Made by a program: the position numbers and the translations under genes. From assembly GCA_031266955.1 (NCBI GenBank), contig JAISAA010000298.1, forward strand, positions 1 to 10,077: a stretch of 10,077 nt of DNA, in the 5' to 3' direction. The notes under the pieces are model-generated. The model did not search any database. It was not told the origin of the DNA and saw only the letters and a list, made by a program, of their open reading frames with translations. The first letter of the stretch is position 1, and each line of letters opens with the position of its first letter. Below are positions 6,344-10,077 of the stretch, piece by piece. This DNA comes from Oscillospiraceae bacterium (lineage in GTDB: Bacteria > Bacillota > Clostridia > Oscillospirales > Oscillospiraceae).

Positions 6344-7570
6344 ATGCATGACAAGCTCATCGCAAAGTGCAAAAAATATCAGAAGCATTTCTCGGAGCTG
6401 CTTGAGATCGGCTGCAAAATCGTCGATATTCCGGACACCTCCCCGGCGTCGCTTATGCCGGAGCAGGAGATGCATAATTTTTGCGCGCATTGCAGGTATG
6501 AGAACAAAAACGAGCTCTCGACGCATCTATACGGCTGCCACGAGGCGCACAGATGGAACGGAAAATACATCTATTACTGCCCGATCGGGCTGACGTTTAT
6601 AGCCGCGTCGATTTTGGGCGAGGAGGGGAATCTCGTCGGCGGGCTCGTGCTCGGGCCCATCATAATGGGGGAGCTGCAGGATACGCTGTACGATCTGCCG
6701 GTCAAGGAAATGTCGTGGGACGTTTCGCGCCTGTCGGAATTCTCGACGCAGAAGGTGCAGCACATCGCGGAGATTTTCTCGGGAGTCACGAGCTATCTGT
6801 CCGGCGCCGAGCGGCATGGGATACAGAATCTGCTCACCTACGATCAGGAAAAGCTCTTGAAGGCAATTTACATCGTCAAGGATATGTACGGCGACGACGC
6901 GCAGAATGCGGACGCGCTGCTGCAATTTGAAAAAGACCTGCGGATGACGATCATTAGCGGAGAGAAGGACACCGCGCTCGATATGATAAACGAGCTGCTC
7001 GCGCAGATATATGTGTACAGCGGCTTCGATTTCGCGGCGATAAAGGCGAGGCTTTTGGAGCTGCTCGTCGTGCTCTCGCGGGCGACTATTGAGGCGGGCG
7101 CCGACCCCGCCGAGACGTTCAAGATGTCGGAGAATTTTATTGCCCAGGTGGAAAAATATTCGGACGTAGACCAGCTCGCGTTCTGGATATCCGATATAGT
7201 CCGCCGCTTCGCGGTGCAGACGTTCGATTTGGCGCAGGTAAAGCACTCGGACGTCGTGTTCAAGGTGACCAATTACGTCAAAAAGAACAGCGCGGAAAAG
7301 CTTTCGCTTGATTCCCTCGCGAAAGAGGTGTTCCTTTCGCGGTCGTATCTGAGCAGCCTTTTCAAGCACGAAACCGGTATGAGCCTTACCGCGTATATCA
7401 CGCGGGTGCGCGTGGAAAGAAGCAAGAAGATGCTTTTGGAGGGCACCGCCGGGCTGGCGTCGATAGCCGTGCAGTGCGGCTTTAAGGATCAAAGCTATTT
7501 TACGAAGGTGTTCAAAAAGGAAACCGGCGTCTCGCCGAAAAAGTTCAGGGACAGGGCGTTTGTGGAATGA
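6344..7570 (+). CDS. PocR-domain AraC-family transcriptional regulator
   Basis: A one-component regulator of 408 aa that senses a small ligand through an N-terminal PocR domain and binds DNA through a C-terminal AraC domain. AGGAG (6331-6335) lies 8 nt before the ATG at 6344; the frame opens further upstream but has no better start there. Residues about 10-165 match PocR: FCAHC (46-50), YGCHEAHRW (63-71) and IYYCPIGLTFIAASI (76-90), followed by a GGLVLGPI segment. Cys47, Cys50, Cys65 and Cys79 form a possible metal or Fe-S site. A helical linker leads to the two AraC helix-turn-helix units (about 307-408), with LSLDSLAKEVFLSRSYLSSL and the signature IAVQCGFKDQSYFTKVFKKE. PocR domains have been proposed to sense simple hydrocarbon derivatives, as in propanediol regulation. 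The actual ligand is unknown. The likely targets are its own promoter and the divergent ABC exporter. Confidence 0.92.
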   Translation: MHDKLIAKCKKYQKHFSELLEIGCKIVDIPDTSPASLMPEQEMHNFCAHCRYENKNELSTHLYGCHEAHRWNGKYIYYCPIGLTFIAASILGEEGNLVGGLVLGPIIMGELQDTLYDLPVKEMSWDVSRLSEFSTQKVQHIAEIFSGVTSYLSGAERHGIQNLLTYDQEKLLKAIYIVKDMYGDDAQNADALLQFEKDLRMTIISGEKDTALDMINELLAQIYVYSGFDFAAIKARLLELLVVLSRATIEAGADPAETFKMSENFIAQVEKYSDVDQLAFWISDIVRRFAVQTFDLAQVKHSDVVFKVTNYVKKNSAEKLSLDSLAKEVFLSRSYLSSLFKHETGMSLTAYITRVRVERSKKMLLEGTAGLASIAVQCGFKDQSYFTKVFKKETGVSPKKFRDRAFVE

Positions 7571-7571
7571 G

Positions 7572-7591
7572 CGGCGATATTCGCCGTTATT
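7572..7591 (+). terminator. Short stem-loop after the PocR-AraC gene
   Basis: CGGCGA (7572-7577) pairs with TCGCCG (7581-7586) around a TAT loop, starting 2 nt after the stop codon; TTATT follows. The T-tract is short, so this is at best a weak intrinsic terminator or a 3' stabilising hairpin. Confidence 0.4.
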
Positions 7592-7595
7592 CCGT

Positions 7596-7623
7596 TTGAA
7601 AAAGCCGCTTCAATATATATAAT
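7596..7623 (+). promoter_or_regulatory. Sigma-70/SigA-type promoter of murD
   Basis: TTGAAA (7596-7601) and TATAAT (7618-7623) are 16 nt apart (TTTGAA at 7595 gives 17). Predicted start is near 7630, leaving a very short leader that begins just before AGGAGG. It indicates that murD here is transcribed on its own. Confidence 0.65.
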
Positions 7624-7650
7624 TGCGTGACTGGATAGGAGGTGGTTTTT

Positions 7651-9021
7651 TTGAAGCTGAATGAATATTGCGCGTCTTTGCGGGGGCGCAGGATTGCCAT
7701 ACTCGGCGTCGGCGTGTCGAATCTGCCGCTCGCGCGGCTGCTGCTGAAAAGCGGGCTGAACGTCACGGCGCGTGATAAGCGCTCACGCGCGCAGCTCGGC
7801 GACACGGCGGCGGAGCTGGAGGCGCTCGGCGCCGGGCTTGTGGCGGGTGACGGGTATCTCGAAGGGCTTGACGAGGACGTCATATTCCGCACGCCGGGAA
7901 TTATGCCGCACATCCCGGAGCTAAAGGCCGCGACGGATCGGGGCGCGTTACTGACGAGCGAGATGGAGGCATTCTTCGAGGTCTGCCCGTGCCCCGTAAT
8001 AGCCGTGACCGGGTCTGACGGCAAGACTACAACGGCGACGCTTATCGCCGAATTCCTGAAGACCGACGGCAAGACCGTGTGGCTCGGCGGCAATATCGGC
8101 ACGCCGCTGCTCGACCGCGCGGACGATATGTCGCCGGGCGATCTCGCCGTTGTCGAGCTGTCGAGCTTCCAGCTCGTGACAATGCGCCGCGGCCCGAATA
8201 TCGCCGTCGTGACGAACGTCGCGCCGAACCATCTGGATATACACCGCGATATGGACGAGTATATCGGTGCGAAACGCAATATATTGAGCTCCGCCGAAAC
8301 AATTGCCATCTTGAATTACGACAACGCGATAACGCGCGGCTTCGCGGCTGACGCGCGCGGCGAGACGCGTTTCTTCTCGCGTACGGCGGCAGTCGAAAAC
8401 GGAGCATATCTCGAAAATGGCGCCATAGAATACGCCGAAAACGGCGCCGTTGAGAGCGTCCTAGACGTATCGGACATAATGATTCCCGGCGTGCACAACG
8501 TCGAAAACTATATGGCGGCCATAGCGGCGACGCGCGGGCTCGTGTCACGCAGCGCCGTAACTCGGACGGCGCGCAGCTTCGGCGGAGTTGCGCACAGGAT
8601 AGAGCTCGTGCGGGAGCGCGGCGGCGTGAAATACTACAACGACTCCATAGCCTCCAGCCCTACGCGCACGGCTGCCGGCCTGCGCTCGTTTGGCGAGAAG
8701 GTCATACTCATAGCGGGCGGCAAGGACAAGGGCGTGCCGTTCGACAGCCTAGCGCCGGATATAATAACGCATGTCAAGACGCTCGTGCTCACGGGGCTCA
8801 CCGCCGAGAAACTGCGCGCCGCCGTGCTCTCCTGCCCCGGATACGCGGGCGAGCCGGAGATAATAACGCGCCCCGATTTCACTGACGCCGTACACGCGGC
8901 CGCGAATTGCGCGCAGCGCGGTGACACCGTGCTGCTCTCGCCCGCGTGCACCTCGTTCGACGCCTTCGCGAACTTCGAGGAGCGCGGGGATCGCTTTAAG
9001 GAGATAGTGAATGGGCTTTAG
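7651..9021 (+). CDS. murD: UDP-N-acetylmuramoylalanine--D-glutamate ligase MurD
   Basis: MurD joins D-glutamate to UDP-MurNAc-L-alanine with ATP in the cytoplasm, the second amino-acid addition of peptidoglycan precursor synthesis. At 456 aa it has normal length. The N-terminal Rossmann-like domain starts IAILGVGVSNLPLARLLL. The ATP loop is GSDGKTT (121-127). APNHLDIH (191-198) is the Mur ligase metal/substrate motif, and Lys208 in YIGAKRNI is the expected carbamylated lysine. AHRIEL (314-319) and YYNDSIASSPTRT (328-340) are the conserved C-terminal Mur motifs, followed by IAGGKDKG and LLSPACTSFDAFANFEERGDRF. The TTG at 7651 is chosen because AGGAGG (7637-7642) sits 8 nt upstream; the GTG at 7642 overlaps that site and cannot be served by it. 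The gene is isolated from other mur/fts genes of the usual division cluster. Confidence 0.96.
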   Translation: MKLNEYCASLRGRRIAILGVGVSNLPLARLLLKSGLNVTARDKRSRAQLGDTAAELEALGAGLVAGDGYLEGLDEDVIFRTPGIMPHIPELKAATDRGALLTSEMEAFFEVCPCPVIAVTGSDGKTTTATLIAEFLKTDGKTVWLGGNIGTPLLDRADDMSPGDLAVVELSSFQLVTMRRGPNIAVVTNVAPNHLDIHRDMDEYIGAKRNILSSAETIAILNYDNAITRGFAADARGETRFFSRTAAVENGAYLENGAIEYAENGAVESVLDVSDIMIPGVHNVENYMAAIAATRGLVSRSAVTRTARSFGGVAHRIELVRERGGVKYYNDSIASSPTRTAAGLRSFGEKVILIAGGKDKGVPFDSLAPDIITHVKTLVLTGLTAEKLRAAVLSCPGYAGEPEIITRPDFTDAVHAAANCAQRGDTVLLSPACTSFDAFANFEERGDRFKEIVNGL

Positions 9022-9029
9022 CAAAGCCC
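9013..9029 (+). terminator. Stem-loop overlapping the murD stop codon
   Basis: GGGCTTT (9013-9019) pairs perfectly with AAAGCCC (9023-9029) around AGC, so the TAG stop lies in the stem and loop. No T-tract follows at once; GGCGCGCGCC (9041-9050) followed by GCG and TTTTT (9054-9058) lies 11 nt further and could add termination. A role as murD terminator or 3' stabiliser is inferred. Confidence 0.4.
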
Positions 9030-9066
9030 TATGGGGCAAGGGCGCGCGCCGCGTTTTTGCGTCCCG

Positions 9067-9143
9067 GTAGGGGCGGATGGTGATCCGCCTGTTATAAGGC
9101 GGAACCACCCCGGCGCGTCCGCGCCACCCCTCCGCGGGAGGGG
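9067..9143. repeat. Composite repeat of consecutive hairpins
   Basis: After GTAGGGG, four stems follow each other: GGCGGAT/ATCCGCC (9072-9078/9083-9089), an alternative CCGCCT/AGGCGG (9085-9090/9097-9102) sharing the same arm, GGCGC/GCGCC (9112-9116/9121-9125) and CCCCTCC/GGAGGGG (9127-9133/9137-9143). The first two are mutually exclusive. The unit looks like a longer, composite relative of the simple GTAGGGG palindromes. Confidence 0.7.
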
Positions 9144-9153
9144 AATGGACGGG

Positions 9154-9178
9154 GGGACGCCGAGGGCGGCGTCCCCTA
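9154..9178 (-). repeat. 25-bp palindromic repeat, copy 1 (intergenic)
   Basis: Stem arms GGGACGCC and GGCGTCCC enclose GAGGGC, with CTA after the second arm. The same 25 bases recur at 9920-9944 in this orientation and at 9705-9729 in reverse. This copy lies between the genes and has one extra G on its left, extending the stem to 9 bp (9153-9176). Confidence 0.9.
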
Positions 9179-9467
9179 CGGGGGTGCGCGTTGTCCCGCA
9201 GGGATGCGCGGACGTTTCATCGTCCCGTAGGGGCGGGCGTCCCCGCCCGCCCGCCGCGTTCCCTATTCCCCCGTCCGTAGGGGTAGGTTTCAAACCTACC
9301 CTATCCGCGTTTGTGCGTTGCCCTGCGGGGGCGGGACGATTGCCATCGTCCCCTACGGGGGTGTGTGGTGGTCCCGCGGGGGCACGTGTTGCGGGTGTGC
9401 GGTGCGTTGTTTCCCCGTGGGGTGTGTGTTGCGTGTGTTCGCCGCGTTTTTGTGTCTCCGTGGCCCC

Positions 9468-9495
9468 GTAGGGGCACGGCATGCCGTGCCCCTAC
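9468..9495. repeat. 28-bp perfect palindrome downstream of the SLH gene
   Basis: GTAGGGGCACGGCA is followed directly by its exact reverse complement, ending CCCCTAC. It begins 21 bp past the SLH stop codon on the minus strand. It is the most symmetrical member of the GTAGGGG family in the window. As a hairpin it could stop or protect transcripts from the SLH side, but no T-tract follows on either strand. Confidence 0.85.
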
Positions 9496-9516
9496 ACGTG
9501 GGGGGTGCGTTGCGTT

Positions 9517-10077
9517 TTACGCTATGGTTTCTAAATACCGTTGCAGCAGCATTGCGGCTTCGGCGCGGTTGGCAGGGATTTCGGGCGCGAGGGTCGTTTC
9601 GGTGCGGCCGGTTATGAGGCCGGTGGAGACCGCCCACGCCATTGCTTCTTGCGCCCAGTCGGATATGGTTCCGGCGTCGGTGTAGGCGGAGAGGTTCGCG
9701 TCCGTAGGGGACGCCGCCCTCGGCGTCCCGTTCCCGGCGTCGGACCATTGCGTATACCGATACAGGAGCGTTGCGAATTGCTCGCGCGTTATTGGGTCAT
9801 TTGGGGCGAATTTGTTGTTGCCGACGCCGGTTATCAGATCGTTGGACGATGCCCACGCTATGGCGGGGGTGTACCATTGGCCGGATGCGACGTCGGTGAA
9901 GGGCGTTTCGGGGGACGGCGGGACGCCGAGGGCGGCGTCCCCTATGGCGTTCCGGTACAGGATCGTTGCGAGCATTGCGCGCGTTAGGGTTGTTTGCGGG
10001 GAGAATGTCGTAGGCGTTGAGCCGGTCATTAGGGCGTTTGAGTAGGCATAGCGTGCGGCTTTGTAGTACCATTCGCC
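9517..10077 (-). CDS. S-layer homology (SLH) protein, C-terminal part, cut by the window edge
   Basis: This is the cell-wall anchoring end of a surface protein. The frame runs open to the window edge, so the apparent Met at 10029 is internal; 186 residues are visible. Counting from the edge, three SLH modules appear: partial SLH1 (1-43, WYYKAARYAYSNALMTG and LTRAMLATILYR), SLH2 (about 59-105, FTDVASGQWYTPAIAWASSN, ITREQFATLLYRY) and SLH3 (about 127-183, LSAYTDAGTISDWAQEAMAW, NRAEAAMLLQRYLE). SLH triplets bind pyruvylated or similar secondary wall polymers. The third TRAE-type motif is NRAE. The linkers SLH1-SLH2 and SLH2-SLH3 each contain the 25-bp palindromic repeat in frame, encoding IGDAALGVP (45-53) and GTPRAASPT (117-125). 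The functional N-terminal part lies outside the window. Confidence 0.92.
   Translation of the reverse strand, partial: GEWYYKAARYAYSNALMTGSTPTTFSPQTTLTRAMLATILYRNAIGDAALGVPPSPETPFTDVASGQWYTPAIAWASSNDLITGVGNNKFAPNDPITREQFATLLYRYTQWSDAGNGTPRAASPTDANLSAYTDAGTISDWAQEAMAWAVSTGLITGRTETTLAPEIPANRAEAAMLLQRYLETIA
9705..9729 (+). repeat. 25-bp palindromic repeat, copy 2 (inside the SLH coding sequence)
   Basis: TAGGGGACGCC, loop GCCCTC, then GGCGTCCC: the exact reverse complement of copies 1 and 3. Its left flank GTCCG before TAGGGG matches the flank of the intergenic repeat at 9273-9283. Read by the SLH gene it encodes GTPRAASPT in the SLH2-SLH3 linker without breaking the frame. Confidence 0.9.
9920..9944 (-). 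repeat. 25-bp palindromic repeat, copy 3 (inside the SLH coding sequence)
   Basis: Identical over all 25 bases to copy 1 and in the same orientation; the flanking G of CTACGG is changed to CTATGG. Read by the SLH gene it encodes IGDAALGVP in the SLH1-SLH2 linker, in a different frame and orientation from copy 2. Confidence 0.9.

Larger units (their letters stand above)
9041..9500. repeat. Gene-free block of GC-rich palindromic repeats between convergent genes
   Basis: The 495 bp between murD and the SLH gene hold no credible gene. They are filled with stem-loops, most flanked by GTAGGGG or its complement CCCCTAC. Stem pairs include 9072-9078/9083-9089, 9153-9161/9168-9176, 9231-9237/9242-9248, 9281-9289/9293-9301, 9333-9340/9345-9352 and 9468-9481/9482-9495. 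Between them lie short CCC-N2/3-GGG motifs (for example 9195, 9224, 9321, 9351, 9373, 9413, 9464) and a recurring CCGCGTTT spacer (9049, 9254, 9305, 9442). The location between convergent genes resembles REP/BIME elements. Frames stay open on both strands here only because the block is GC-rich and palindromic. Confidence 0.85.

Noticed and set aside
6527..7492. Long minus-strand open frame of 321 codons opposite the PocR-AraC gene
   Set aside because: The plus strand carries a full PocR-AraC protein with promoter and ribosome-binding site; the antisense frame is a by-product of GC-rich codon use.
7642..7650. GTG at 7642 as the murD start
   Set aside because: It overlaps the AGGAGG itself, so the ribosome could not use that site for it; TTG at 7651 has 8-nt spacing and gives the usual MurD N-terminus.
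9018..9482. Open frames of about 150 codons on both strands between murD and the SLH gene
   Set aside because: They run through the palindromic repeats, are rich in Gly, Pro and Arg, match no family I recognise and have no ribosome-binding site. Stop-free frames on both strands are expected in such GC-rich palindromic DNA.
9060..9500. CRISPR array
   Set aside because: The repeats vary in their arms, alternate in orientation and lack evenly sized unique spacers; no cas genes are present.

Overview
The window looks like a G+C-rich chromosome segment from a Gram-positive anaerobe of the class Clostridia, probably a gut or Oscillospiraceae-type lineage. That placement is inference from gene content: a PucR/CdaR-type regulator, ftsEX followed by a coiled-coil M23 peptidase, a PocR-AraC regulator, S-layer homology (SLH) domains, and GTAGGGG-type palindromic repeats. 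No rRNA, tRNA, CRISPR array or transposase gene was seen.

Layout. (1) 1-3638, plus strand: the end of a PucR-type regulator, then ftsE, ftsX and a secreted coiled-coil M23 peptidase. ftsE/ftsX overlap and ftsX/peptidase are almost contiguous, so this is an operon for FtsEX-gated peptidoglycan cleavage at division or elongation. (2) 3673-4362, plus: a metallo-beta-lactamase-fold hydrolase with an altered metal motif. (3) 4379-6109, minus: a type I ABC exporter half-transporter with a strong promoter of its own, transcribed away from (4) 6344-7570, plus: a PocR-domain AraC-family regulator, also with a near-consensus promoter and an A/T-rich direct repeat just upstream. The divergent pair may be a sensor/exporter unit. 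(5) 7651-9021, plus: murD, the UDP-MurNAc-L-Ala:D-Glu ligase, started at TTG behind a perfect AGGAGG. (6) 9022-9516: about 495 bp without a gene, packed with GC-rich stem-loops. (7) 9517-10077, minus: the C-terminal SLH triplet of a surface protein cut by the window edge.

The most unusual part is 9013-9945. Here a family of short palindromes shares a constant GTAGGGG flank but has different, still perfectly paired, stem arms. One 25-bp member occurs three times without a mismatch: once between the convergent murD and SLH genes, and twice inside the SLH coding sequence in opposite orientations. Both intragenic copies keep the reading frame open and fall in the linkers between SLH modules. This resembles protein-coding palindromic elements such as those known in Rickettsia, and it is the best candidate here for an undescribed mobile or structural repeat system.
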